Origin: Frateuria_A sp035943815
Lineage (GTDB): Bacteria > Pseudomonadota > Gammaproteobacteria > Xanthomonadales > Rhodanobacteraceae
NCBI RefSeq assembly: GCF_035943815.1
Contig: NZ_DASZBU010000019.1
Span: forward strand, 186,001 to 250,000
Direction of reading: 5' to 3'
Length of the DNA: 64,000 nucleotides
Position 1 is the stretch's first letter; each line of letters starts with the position of its first letter. Position numbers and translations under genes: made by a program. Positions 50,208 to 58,311 of the stretch are shown here, one piece after another. The notes beneath the pieces are model-generated. The model had not been told where the DNA came from. It saw only the letters and a program-made list of their open reading frames with translations, and made no database searches.

Positions 50208-50235
50208 CGCAAACCGCCGCTCGGAAGCGGCGGTT
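50203..50235 (-). terminator. Terminator of the glycine-zipper protein gene
   Basis: AACCGCCGC-TTCCGA-GCGGCGGTT followed on the minus strand by TGCGTTTTGG, a short T run. It begins five bases after the stop codon of the gene at 50240-50776, upstream of the arg promoter. Confidence 0.6.
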
Positions 50236-50239
50236 GCGG

Positions 50240-50776
50240 TCACTCGGCCGGGGCCACGCTCACGCGTACGCGCAGGCGCTCGCCCGGATCGTAGTTCAGG
50301 CGGGAAACGTAGACTTCGCCGTGGTAGCGATACTCGACGTCGTAGCCCATCAGGCGGCGCTGCTCGCTGACCGAACTGACTTCGCGGCAACGGGTGACGG
50401 TGTCGTCGTACTCGCGCTCGCCCCGGCTGACGACACCGTGGCCCACGGCGCCACCGGCCACGGCACCGGCGACCGTGGCTGCCTTGCGGCCGTCGCCCTT
50501 GCCCACCGTGCTGCCGAGCACGCCGCCGATCACCGCGCCCAGCACGGTGCCTGCGGTGGTGTTGCCGCCTCCCTCGCGGCGAACCACCGGCTGGTCGTAG
50601 CACTCCTGCCGTGGCACTTCGGAGCGGGCCACGCCGTAGACAGGGTCGACACGCAGCACGTCCGCCCAGCCGTAGTGGGTATTGGCGTCGTCGCCATCGG
50701 CGTAGCGACGGTCCTGCGCATGCAGGGTGCCCGCCATGAGAGCCAGCGCCAACACGGGGAGCAACATCTTGTTCAT
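50240..50776 (-). CDS. Glycine-zipper 2TM domain protein, exported
   Basis: 178-aa envelope protein with signal peptide MNKMLLPVLALALMAGTLHAQ. The glycine-zipper pair is at ~75-120 (TTAGTVLGAVIGGVLGSTVG, AATVAGAVAGGAVGHGV), small residues every fourth position as in Rickettsia 17-kDa antigen-like proteins. The C-terminus R-C-R-E-V...R-L-M-G-Y-D-V-E-Y-R-Y-x-G is the usual tail of this group. Two cysteines (YGVARSEVPRQEC and TRCRE) could form a disulfide. GGAGG upstream of ATG 50776 decides the start. Function is unknown beyond an outer-membrane or periplasmic role. Confidence 0.85.
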   Translation of the reverse strand: MNKMLLPVLALALMAGTLHAQDRRYADGDDANTHYGWADVLRVDPVYGVARSEVPRQECYDQPVVRREGGGNTTAGTVLGAVIGGVLGSTVGKGDGRKAATVAGAVAGGAVGHGVVSRGEREYDDTVTRCREVSSVSEQRRLMGYDVEYRYHGEVYVSRLNYDPGERLRVRVSVAPAE

Positions 50777-51002
50777 GGGACCTCCAGCATGGTCCGAAAA
50801 GCGCTTCTGCGCGTTTGTCATTGCAACAAATTCACGCTGAATCAACGCTTAGAGGATGCGGACAGGCGAGTCAGCGGCGCATACGGCTCGCCCGACCGGC
50901 CATGCGCCTGCCCGGCAAAGCGCCTTTTTGGGGACAGGAGCAATGGACGCGGCCTTGCTAAGATGCGCGGCTTGGCCCGCGCCACCGACCTGCCCGAAGC
51001 CG

Positions 51003-52370
51003 ATGCCCATCTCGCTCTACAACAGCCTCACTCGCCGCACCGAGACCTTCGTACCGCTCGATCCGGAGCAGGTCACGATGTACCTGTGCGGCCCGACCGT
51101 CTACAACTACGTGCATATCGGCAACGCACGCGGGCCGGTGGTGTTCGACGTGCTTGTCAAGTTGTTGCGCCGCCATTACCCGCGCGTGGTCTACGCGCGC
51201 AACATCACCGACGTGGACGACAAGATCAACGCCGCCGCGCTCGAGCAGGGCGTGGAAATCGGCGCGGTCACCGGGCGTTTCACCGCCGCCTACCGCGAGG
51301 ACATGGCCGCGCTGGGCATCGCTCCACCAGACATCGAGCCCCACGCGACCGCGCACATCAGGCAGATCATCGCGATGATCGAGGCACTGGTGGCGAGCGG
51401 CCACGCCTATGCCGCCGAGGGCCATGTGCTCTTCGACGTCGGCACCTATCCCGCCTACGGCCAGCTTTCAGGCCGCGACACCGACGAACTGATCGCCGGC
51501 GCGCGCGTGGAAGTGGCGCCGTACAAGAAGAACCCCACCGATTTCGTGCTGTGGAAGCCCTCCACGCCCGAGCTGCCCGGCTGGGACAGCCCATGGGGAC
51601 GCGGCCGCCCCGGCTGGCACATCGAATGCTCGGCGATGAGCGCGGCGCACCTGGGCAGGACGATCGACATCCATGCCGGCGGCGTCGACCTCACCTTCCC
51701 GCACCACGAGAACGAGATCGCCCAGTCCACCTGCGCCCACGGCGGCGAGGTGTTCGCCCGCTGGTGGCTGCACAATGGCATGCTCACCTTCGACGGCCGC
51801 AAGATGTCCAAGTCGCTTGGCAACGTGCTGCTGGTGCACGAGCTGCTGAAGCGGCATCCGCCCGAGGCGCTGCGCCTGCTGCTGCTGCGCGGCCACTACC
51901 GGCAGCCGCTGGACTGGTCGGACGCGGCGCTGGCGCAGGCGGTGAGCACGCTCGACGGCTGGTACCGCGTGCTGCGCGACCTGGCGCACGTGCGCGTCGG
52001 GGGGGCGCTGCCGATCCCGCCCCGGGTCGAATTGGCCTTGTGCGACGACCTCAACACGCCGCAGGCGCTGGCCGAGCTGGCGCTGCTCGCCGACGCAGCC
52101 CGCCAGTCGGGCGATCCCGCGGCGAAGGCGGCGCTGCTCGGCGGCGGCGCCGTGCTCGGCCTGCTGCAGCAGGATCCGGAGGCCTGGTTCAAGCGGGGCG
52201 ACGAAGCGATCGACGAAGCCCGCGTCGAAGCCCTGCTCGAAGAACGCCGCGCCGCCCGCGCCTGCCGTGACTTCGCGCGCGCCGATGCCATCCGCAACCA
52301 GCTTTCGTCGATGGGCGTGGTGATCGAGGATGGCGCCCAGGGCACCCGCTGGAGCATCCAAAAGAGCTGA
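51003..52370 (+). CDS. cysS: Cysteine-tRNA ligase
   Basis: 455-aa class I aminoacyl-tRNA synthetase. The H-I-G-H motif is HIGNARGPVVFD; zinc ligands include the Cys of MYLCGPTVY, GWHIECSAM and HHENEIAQ; the K-M-S-K-S loop is intact (GRKMSKSLGN). The C-terminal helical domain is ~20 residues short of some homologues. ATG 51003 follows a TAAGAT -10-like box by ~39 bp. It is followed by sufE after 55 bp, which has its own -10 box. Confidence 0.97.
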   Translation: MPISLYNSLTRRTETFVPLDPEQVTMYLCGPTVYNYVHIGNARGPVVFDVLVKLLRRHYPRVVYARNITDVDDKINAAALEQGVEIGAVTGRFTAAYREDMAALGIAPPDIEPHATAHIRQIIAMIEALVASGHAYAAEGHVLFDVGTYPAYGQLSGRDTDELIAGARVEVAPYKKNPTDFVLWKPSTPELPGWDSPWGRGRPGWHIECSAMSAAHLGRTIDIHAGGVDLTFPHHENEIAQSTCAHGGEVFARWWLHNGMLTFDGRKMSKSLGNVLLVHELLKRHPPEALRLLLLRGHYRQPLDWSDAALAQAVSTLDGWYRVLRDLAHVRVGGALPIPPRVELALCDDLNTPQALAELALLADAARQSGDPAAKAALLGGGAVLGLLQQDPEAWFKRGDEAIDEARVEALLEERRAARACRDFARADAIRNQLSSMGVVIEDGAQGTRWSIQKS

Positions 52371-52413
52371 ACCCGCGTGGGGCCGGCTTCAGCTTGGCCC
52401 ACGCGGCCTGCGC

Positions 52414-52419
52414 GATAAT
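52414..52419 (+). promoter_or_regulatory. -10 box (GATAAT) of sufE, near-leaderless
   Basis: GATAAT ends seven bases before ATG 52426, so the transcript should start at or beside the A of the start codon. No Shine-Dalgarno is present. A possible -35 (CTTGGC) has a short 15-bp spacer. Confidence 0.45.
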
Positions 52420-52425
52420 GTGGGC

Positions 52426-52854
52426 ATGAACACCACCGCCCCCAGCGCCGTGCAGGCGCAGCAGGAGATCGCCGAGGAATTCTCTTTCTTCAGCGATTGG
52501 TCCGAGCGTTACCAGTACCTGATCGACCTGGGCAAGCAATTGCCGCCCTTCCCGGACGAGTGCAAGACGGAGGATTGGCGCGTGCACGGCTGCCAGTCGA
52601 TGGTCTGGCTGGTGCCCAGCGGCGGCGCGGACAAAATGCATTTCGCGGCGGCCAGCGATTCGGCCATCGTTTCGGGCCTGATCGCGCTGGTGCTGCGCGT
52701 GTATTCGGACCGGCCGGCCGCCGAAATCGTCGCCACCGAACCGCAGTTCGTGCAGTCGATCGGCCTGGCCAAGCACCTGTCGCCGACGCGCTCCAACGGC
52801 TTGACCGCAATGCTGGCGAAATTGAAGGGGTACGCCGCCCAGGCGATGGGCTGA
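52426..52854 (+). CDS. sufE: SufE family cysteine desulfurase sulfur acceptor
   Basis: 142-aa protein that accepts persulfide sulfur from a cysteine desulfurase (SufS/CsdA) for Fe-S cluster assembly. The active cysteine is in VHGCQSMVWL (residue ~52); YQYLIDLGKQLPP and LTPTR-like HLSPTRSNGLTAML are family segments. Length matches SufE/CsdE; no sufS is nearby, so SufE and CsdE cannot be told apart. Predicted leaderless. Confidence 0.93.
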   Translation: MNTTAPSAVQAQQEIAEEFSFFSDWSERYQYLIDLGKQLPPFPDECKTEDWRVHGCQSMVWLVPSGGADKMHFAAASDSAIVSGLIALVLRVYSDRPAAEIVATEPQFVQSIGLAKHLSPTRSNGLTAMLAKLKGYAAQAMG

Positions 52855-52898
52855 GCGAAGCGGGCGCTCCCCGACGCCCCGGGAACGCCATAAAAGAA

Positions 52899-52922
52899 AA
52901 GCCCCGCTCGATGGCGGGGCTT
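52899..52922 (-). terminator. Rho-independent terminator of the dksA-like gene
   Basis: AAGCCCCGC, six-base loop, GCGGGGCTT; on the minus strand it runs into TTTTCTTTT. It lies 22 bases after the stop of the DksA-like gene and between two convergent genes, so it could also stop sufE transcription. Confidence 0.8.
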
Positions 52923-52944
52923 CGCTAGTCAGGGTACCGCGCCT

Positions 52945-54132
52945 TCAGTCGCCCATCTGCTTCTGCAGATGCTCGCGGCGCTCCTGCGCATCGAGCGAAA
53001 GTGTGGCGATCGGGCGCGCGTCCAGGCGCTCCAGACCAATCTCCTCATCGGTCTCTTCGCAGTAGCCGTAGCGGCCTTCCTCGATCCTGCGCAGCGCCTT
53101 GTCGATCTTGGAGATCAGCTTGCGGTAGCGGTCGCGCGTACGCAGCTCCAGCGAGTTCTCGGTTTCGCGCGTGGCACGCTCCGCCTCGTCGCCGACATCG
53201 CGCACCTCGTCGCGCAGGTTTTCCATGGTCTGGCGCGATTCCTCCACCAGCTGGTCGCGCCAATCCCGCAGCTTGTTGCGGAAGTACGCCAGGTGCCTGG
53301 GGTTCATGTACTCCTCGTCGTTCGAGGGACGGTAACCCGGTGGCAGATCGATATTGATCGTGGAGGGCAGCGCGTAACGACCGTCTTCGCGGGTCACGCC
53401 ATTGTCTAGGCTTGTAGCATTGTTCATTGAGGACTGCGGGGTCTTCTGCTTCTTGAGTGGGGTATGGCGGGCGGTGGCACTGGCCACGCGCGGGGTCACC
53501 ATGGCGACGGCACTCGCCACTTTGCCCTTCATGGGCGCAACGGCGGGTGATGGAGATGTTGGCTTGGCCGCAACCGACGTGGCCGTCTTGGCAGGAACCG
53601 GTTGGCTGGCAGGCTTGGCCGCGGGCTTTGCAGGCTGCTTGGGCGCAGCCTTGGCGACGACCTGGTACGGCACCTTCGGTGCAGCCTTAGCCGCCGGCTT
53701 GGCCCCCATCTTCTTGGTCGCGATCGCTTGCTTCGGTTGCTGCTGCGCAGGCTTCTTCACGGGAGCCGGCTTGGTGACTACGGGCTTCTTCGCAGTTACC
53801 TTCTTGGCGGGAGCCTTCTTTGTCGCGGCCTTGCTCGCCGGCTTTGCCACTCTCTTCGGCGCGGCTTTCTTCGAAGCCACTTTCGGCGCGGCCTTCTTCG
53901 CGACCGGCTTCTTGGCGACCGGTTTCTTGGCGACGACCTTCTTCGCTGCCGGCCGGGACGCAACCGGCTTCTTCGCCGCGACCTTTTTCGCAGGCGCGGC
54001 CTTCTTGACGGCGGCGCTCTTGCCAGTGCGCAGGCTGGTTGCCGCGGTGCCGGACTTGGCCGGCTTCGCCTTGGCCGCAGCTTTTCCTTTCTGCGCCTTG
54101 GCGGCGGTCGAACTACGGGTCGTTTTCGCCAT
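52945..54132 (-). CDS. DksA/TraR family protein with a long histone H1-like N-terminal arm
   Basis: 395 aa. Residues ~1-235 are almost only Lys, Ala, Pro, Val and Thr in repeats such as A-K-K-P-V-A-K-K and K-A-A-P-K, like H1/AlgP tails. The last ~120 residues are a DksA domain: YMNPRHLAYFRNKLRDWRDQL, coiled coil, NSLELRTRDRYRKLI, then YGYCEETDEEIGLERLDARPIATLSLDAQ. Compared with E. coli DksA, only the first zinc cysteine remains (the other three are Thr, Ser, Ala), and the coiled-coil tip D-x-x-D-x-A is D-E-A-E-R-A (second Asp to Glu). It may bind RNA polymerase secondary channel and DNA, but could be a paralogue rather than the main DksA. It has its own terminator. Confidence 0.85.
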   Translation of the reverse strand: MAKTTRSSTAAKAQKGKAAAKAKPAKSGTAATSLRTGKSAAVKKAAPAKKVAAKKPVASRPAAKKVVAKKPVAKKPVAKKAAPKVASKKAAPKRVAKPASKAATKKAPAKKVTAKKPVVTKPAPVKKPAQQQPKQAIATKKMGAKPAAKAAPKVPYQVVAKAAPKQPAKPAAKPASQPVPAKTATSVAAKPTSPSPAVAPMKGKVASAVAMVTPRVASATARHTPLKKQKTPQSSMNNATSLDNGVTREDGRYALPSTINIDLPPGYRPSNDEEYMNPRHLAYFRNKLRDWRDQLVEESRQTMENLRDEVRDVGDEAERATRETENSLELRTRDRYRKLISKIDKALRRIEEGRYGYCEETDEEIGLERLDARPIATLSLDAQERREHLQKQMGD

Positions 54133-54247
54133 TTCCCTTCACCGTTTTGGCCGTGGCGGCCGGGTGTTATAGCCCATGCGCCTTACACCGGCAACAGGCA
54201 TCTGGAATACTGTCGGGCCACTACATGCCGCATTCCGTTGGGGCAGC

Positions 54248-54508
54248 GTGAATGAAGTGACCCGATTCCTGCTCCTGCTGCTTCGCCTGTACAAGCGCAC
54301 CCTGAGTCCCCTGCTGGGGCCGCGTTGCCGCTTCCACCCCAGCTGTTCCGATTATGCACGGATTGCCTTGCTGCGCTTCGGTCCGCTGCGCGGCAGCGCA
54401 CTGGCGGTCTGGCGCATCCTGCGTTGCCAGCCGCTGTGCGCCGGCGGAGAGGATCCGGTGCCCGAGCAGTTTCATTTCGCCCGCTGCCGCAGTCATGGAG
54501 ATCACTGA
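54248..54508 (+). CDS. yidD: Membrane protein insertion efficiency factor YidD
   Basis: 86-aa peripheral membrane protein with an N-terminal amphipathic helix (TRFLLLLLRLYKRTLSPLLG) and the family core CRFHPSCSDYARIALLRFG with three conserved cysteines, followed by CQPLC. It assists YidC-dependent insertion. The GTG at 54248 is chosen because it opens directly on the helix. An AATACT -10-like box lies 36 bp upstream. yidD normally lies between rnpA and yidC; here it stands alone, divergent from the DksA-like gene. Confidence 0.9.
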   Translation: MNEVTRFLLLLLRLYKRTLSPLLGPRCRFHPSCSDYARIALLRFGPLRGSALAVWRILRCQPLCAGGEDPVPEQFHFARCRSHGDH

Positions 54509-54685
54509 CCGCGCGTTGCCGCGACGGCGAACACCGGGCCGCGGCTACGACGAGCCGGCCCGGCACGCGTACACGACGATCCGCCACCCGCGACCTATCC
54601 TTCGACGTCAGACTCCGCCAGACGCGTGGCCGCATGCGTTGACAGCGCCCCAGGCTGACGCCCGGGACGCACGTGCGCGGCCCGT

Positions 54686-55633
54686 TCAGCCCTTCTGTCC
54701 GTAGCCGCCGGGCACGCCCTTGCTTGCGTAGGCCACCGCGTCGTGCGGATGCAGGCTTTCCTGATGCTCCAGGCGCACGTGGAAATCGGCGATGCGGGAG
54801 TCGGCATCCAGCGCCTTCTGGATCCGTCGTGCCGCGTCTTCGCAAAACATCAGGTTGCCGCCGTTGGCCAGGGCGAAGGCCTGCTCGTCCTCGCGCTTGA
54901 CCGCCGTCTGCACCGGCGTACCCAGCGCCTGCTCGACGCGGTCCAGTGTCGATATGAGGTTGAAGTCCACACCGTCGGCCAGACGCACCAGCAACCGCGC
55001 CACGCTGCGCTGTGCATGCGGCGTGGCCACGATGCCCTGCTCGCTGCCCAGCCAGGCGAGCACCGCGGCATGGTCCAGCGGACGCGAGGCGTCGAAGTCG
55101 CGTGCGAATTGCTGCTGGATCAGCTGCCGCGAAAGCGCCGCGGACGCCGGACAGGTGGACGAATAGACCACCTCGGTTCCCAGTTCCAATTGGAAGCCGT
55201 CAGTACCCAGGCTGGCCTCGATCGACACCGGGTAGGTCCGCCAGCCGCTGTTGCCGCTGCGCAACGCCGGTCGGCGCACCATGTGATCAAAGCGGATGCT
55301 GATGCGGGCACGGTCGGAAAGGTCCTTGTGCGACTCCAGGAAAGCGCGCAGCAGCGCCTCGATCATCGCCGCATCGAGCGGCTTGGCGCCCAGGTGCTGG
55401 TCCACCAGCAGGTACAGGCGCGACATGTGGATGCCGCGCCGGTCCGGCCGGGTCAGGTTGACGAAGGCGCCCACCTGCGCGCTGGCACGCGCGACCGCCC
55501 CGTCGCCGGCATCGAAATGCACCGGCACTTCGATGCCGTCCATGCCCACCCAGTCCAGCGCGCCGGCCAGATGCGGCTGCGCCTGCGTGGCAACGTCAGG
55601 CAGCAGGCGGGCGGTGTTCTCGTGGCTATGCAT
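54686..55633 (-). CDS. folE2: GTP cyclohydrolase I type IB (FolE2)
   Basis: 315-aa enzyme forming 7,8-dihydroneopterin triphosphate, the first step of folate synthesis. Family landmarks are GIHMSRLYLLVDQ (G-I-H-M-S-R), VYSSTCPASAALSRQLI with the catalytic Cys, and FCEDAARRIQKAL near the C-terminus. FolE2 accepts several metals and is often used when zinc is scarce; no Zur box was recognised. The start follows GGAACC with weak complementarity to 16S rRNA. A second, zinc-type folE is not in the window. Confidence 0.92.
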   Translation of the reverse strand: MHSHENTARLLPDVATQAQPHLAGALDWVGMDGIEVPVHFDAGDGAVARASAQVGAFVNLTRPDRRGIHMSRLYLLVDQHLGAKPLDAAMIEALLRAFLESHKDLSDRARISIRFDHMVRRPALRSGNSGWRTYPVSIEASLGTDGFQLELGTEVVYSSTCPASAALSRQLIQQQFARDFDASRPLDHAAVLAWLGSEQGIVATPHAQRSVARLLVRLADGVDFNLISTLDRVEQALGTPVQTAVKREDEQAFALANGGNLMFCEDAARRIQKALDADSRIADFHVRLEHQESLHPHDAVAYASKGVPGGYGQKG

Positions 55634-55754
55634 GGAGGTTCCTTGCGGCAGGCGGTGGCGCCGTGCGGCCTCCTATTTTGGGGCAGCGGACGCCGAGGCA
55701 ACAGGCACGAGGGGGAAACGCTGTGTTTGCGCCCGCGGGTGCGCCGGGTTCGAA

Positions 55755-56606
55755 TCAGGTGCCGGTCGCGCGCTGCCAGCGCCGCGCGGCCTGCCAGGCC
55801 GCGTAGGTGCCCGCCATGCCGCCGGACGGCCGGGCGCGCTGCAAGGCCTGGAGCGGGTCGGCAGCACCCGCGGCATGCCGCGCCAGGCGCTCGCCCTCGC
55901 GCGATTCGAGCGTGCGGAACACACTGAGCGGCCCGGGCAGCCTGGCTGCCTCGCGCCATGCCGCGGCAAGGGCATGCAGCTGCTCCCGCACGGCGGCATC
56001 GCGCGAGGCTCCCGGTTTGCGCAGCTCGTTGCGACTCAGTCCGTGGCGGGCGAGGTTGGCCATCGGCAGAGGCAGCCGGTCGCGCTCGGCATCATCGTCC
56101 AGCCGGCGCAGCGCGTGCGCCAGGTGGGCGAGCGTGGCAACCCGCGCCGCTCGCTCCGGCGAAGCCGCCTCACCGAACCACCAGGCGGTTTCCAACGCGG
56201 CCAGGGCGCCGTGCAGCGGCGAGGCGGCGTCAAGCTGGCCGGCGAAGTCGGCGGCAGTGCCTTCCTCCAACTGCTCCATCGCGGCCAGCACCGGAGCCAC
56301 CCAGCGCTCGGAGCCGATGCGTACGGCGCGATCGTCGTCGAACAGCACCTGCGTCAACGGATGACGTCCGCCGCTTTGCGCCGCCCCCGCCAGCTCCTCG
56401 GCCCACCAGTTGAGCTTGGCGGCCGCCACGTGGGGCTCCCGGATGCCGTAGGCCGCGCCCAGCAGTTCCTGCTCGAGCGCAGCCAGCGCGATGTGCCCCG
56501 GGTGACGCTCGGGGGCGACAAAGGCGAGCGCGATGCGCTGGGCCGGCTGGGCGGCGAGCCATTTGTCGACGTAGCTCTGCAGCGCGCCGCTGCTGCCTTC
56601 CATCAT
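55755..56606 (-). CDS. Squalene/phytoene synthase-fold protein, NDUFAF6-like
   Basis: 283-aa helical protein of the squalene/phytoene synthase superfamily: YVDKWLAAQPAQRIALAFVAPE at the N-terminus, AKLNWWAEELAG around residue 65, then HLAHALRRLDDDAERDRLPLPM. The two D-x-x-x-D motifs and Y-C-Y-x-V-A-G-x-V-G of true synthases are missing, as in NDUFAF6-like members, so a prenyltransferase activity is unlikely. Start ATG-ATG at 56606 overlaps the end of the phosphatase gene. Probably part of the ubiG-mupP operon; function unknown. Confidence 0.75.
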   Translation of the reverse strand: MMEGSSGALQSYVDKWLAAQPAQRIALAFVAPERHPGHIALAALEQELLGAAYGIREPHVAAAKLNWWAEELAGAAQSGGRHPLTQVLFDDDRAVRIGSERWVAPVLAAMEQLEEGTAADFAGQLDAASPLHGALAALETAWWFGEAASPERAARVATLAHLAHALRRLDDDAERDRLPLPMANLARHGLSRNELRKPGASRDAAVREQLHALAAAWREAARLPGPLSVFRTLESREGERLARHAAGAADPLQALQRARPSGGMAGTYAAWQAARRWQRATGT

Positions 56607-57283
56607 GCGACCGCCTGCCCCTGGTGCAGCCAGCGGGCGAACTGCCGGGGCGTGTCGAGCACGGCGTCGGCGCTCCATTCGTGCGGGTCGCCGCCGTCGA
56701 GGTAGCCCCAGGCGACGGCCACGGTATAGAGCCCGGCCGCCGCTCCGGCCAGGATGTCCCGGCGGTCGTCGCCGACGAACAGGCTGTGCGCCGGCTCGAT
56801 GCCGGCATGCTCGCAGGCCAACCGCACCGGTGCTGGATCGGGCTTCTTCACCGGCAACGTATCGCCGCTCACCACCGCCGCGGCACGGGCATCCCAACCG
56901 ATCCGCCGCAGCAGCTCGTCGGTGAGGAAGCCGGGCTTGTTGGTGACGATGCCCCAGCGCGTGCCGCGGGCTTCGAGCTGGGCAAGCAGCTCCGGTACGC
57001 CATCGAAGGGGTGGGTAGCCTGACCCATCACCTCTTCGTAAAGCGCCAGGTAGCGTTCCACGCGCTCTTCCACCGCCGGCTCGCCCAGGTGCCCGAAGGC
57101 GCAACGCAACACTGCACGGGAACCGCGCGAGACCACCTCGCGCACTGGCGCGTACGGCGGCACGGGCACGCCCTCCTCCCGGCACTGGCGCACCAGCGCG
57201 GCGTAGAGGTCCGGGGCGCTGTCCAGCAAGGTGCCGTCGAGGTCGAACAACACGCCGTCGATGCGGGGCGGCAGCTTCTTCAT
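56603..57283 (-). CDS. mupP: HAD phosphatase, MupP or phosphoglycolate phosphatase
   Basis: 226-aa HAD hydrolase, subfamily IA. Motif I is GVLFDLDGTLLDSAPDL, motif II VTNKP, motif III KKPDPAPV and motif IV FVGDDRRDI. Sequence alone would give phosphoglycolate phosphatase (Gph). The order TRZ/ATZ deaminase-ubiG-HAD is the same as in Pseudomonas, where the HAD protein is MupP (N-acetylmuramate 6-phosphate phosphatase of the cell-wall recycling route). The symbol is therefore a synteny-based choice. Its start overlaps the ubiG end by four bases, so the two are coupled. Confidence 0.8.
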   Translation of the reverse strand: MKKLPPRIDGVLFDLDGTLLDSAPDLYAALVRQCREEGVPVPPYAPVREVVSRGSRAVLRCAFGHLGEPAVEERVERYLALYEEVMGQATHPFDGVPELLAQLEARGTRWGIVTNKPGFLTDELLRRIGWDARAAAVVSGDTLPVKKPDPAPVRLACEHAGIEPAHSLFVGDDRRDILAGAAAGLYTVAVAWGYLDGGDPHEWSADAVLDTPRQFARWLHQGQAVA

Positions 57284-57993
57284 GCCGGCTTGCGCGCGCA
57301 CAGCAGGTAGTTGACGGCCGTGATGCGGCCCAGCGCGGCCTTGCGGGTGAGCGGGTTGTAGGCCAGCCCGGAGACATCCTCCAGTTCCAGCCCGGCCTGA
57401 CGCAGCAGGCGACCGAGCTCGGAGGGCTTGAGGAACTGCGCATAGTGATGGGTGCCGCGCGGCAACAGCCGCATCACGTATTCCGCCCCCAGGATCGCCG
57501 CGCCGAATGCCGCCGGCGTGCGGTTGAGGGTGGACATGAACAGGCGTGCGCCCGGCTTGAGCAAGGCGGCCAGGTCGTTCACGAGCGCAGCCGGGTCGGG
57601 CACGTGCTCGATCAGCTCCATGCAGCAGACGGCATCGAAGCTGGCCGGTTCGCCGGCGGCGAGCGCCGCGGAGGACTGCACGCGGTAGTCGACCGTGAGC
57701 CCCGATTCGTACAGATGCAGCTTCGCTACCTCGATCACTTTCTCGCCGAGATCGATGCCGGTGACCTGCGCGCCCTCGCGCGCCAGCGCCTCGCTGAGCA
57801 GTCCGCCACCGCAGCCGACGTCGGCCACCCTGGCGCCGCGCAGGTCAACGCGCCCGGCGACGTAGGCTGCGCGCACGGGATTGAGGTCGTGCAGCGGGCG
57901 CGATTCGCCGTCAGGGTCCCACCAGCGGGCCGCCAGCTTGTCGAAGCGGGCGATCTCGTCGGGGCTGACGTTGGTGGTGGTGGTTTCGCTCAT
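57280..57993 (-). CDS. ubiG: Ubiquinone biosynthesis O-methyltransferase UbiG
   Basis: 237-aa SAM methyltransferase doing both O-methylation steps of ubiquinone. The N-terminus FDKLAARWWDPDGESRPLHDLNPVR is diagnostic. Motif I is VADVGCGGGLLSE, post-I GIDLG, and FMSTLNRTPAAF and THHYAQFLKPSEL are UbiG segments. The protein works at the inner membrane face. It is coupled to the mupP/gph gene by an ATGA overlap and lies 55 bp from the YciI-like gene upstream. Confidence 0.95.
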   Translation of the reverse strand: MSETTTTNVSPDEIARFDKLAARWWDPDGESRPLHDLNPVRAAYVAGRVDLRGARVADVGCGGGLLSEALAREGAQVTGIDLGEKVIEVAKLHLYESGLTVDYRVQSSAALAAGEPASFDAVCCMELIEHVPDPAALVNDLAALLKPGARLFMSTLNRTPAAFGAAILGAEYVMRLLPRGTHHYAQFLKPSELGRLLRQAGLELEDVSGLAYNPLTRKAALGRITAVNYLLCARKPA

Positions 57994-58048
57994 CGGATAG
58001 ATCCTTCGACTTCGTCTCGCTTTCGCTCCGGACGAACGCGCGTCGAGG

Positions 58049-58303
58049 CTAGCGCGCCTGCCATTCGTAAACCGTCACGTCCCAGCCGCCGCTGACGTGG
58101 GCCGGATCGCGCAAGGCGATCGCCCGAGCCTGGGCGAGGTCGGCCGCATGCAGCAGGTAGGCACCGCCGGACTTGTCGCCGAACGGGCCGGAACGCTCGA
58201 CCTGGCCCTGCGCGCGCAACTCGTCGAGGAAGCGCTGGTGCGCCGGCACCACCGCGGCATCGAACTGCGGGCGGCGCATCACCATCACGAGGTAGAGGTT
58301 CAT
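58049..58303 (-). CDS. YciI-like protein
   Basis: 84-aa ferredoxin-like fold protein. FDAAVVPAHQRFLDELRAQGQVERSGPFGD contains the conserved His and the S-G-P-x-x-D motif of YciI/YCII proteins, followed by ARAIALRDPAHVSGGWDVTVYEW. Some relatives are dehalogenases or lactone-processing enzymes; for most the function is unknown. It begins nine bases after the deaminase gene stop and is probably in the same operon. Confidence 0.85.
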   Translation of the reverse strand: MNLYLVMVMRRPQFDAAVVPAHQRFLDELRAQGQVERSGPFGDKSGGAYLLHAADLAQARAIALRDPAHVSGGWDVTVYEWQAR

Positions 58304-58311
58304 GGCGGCCC

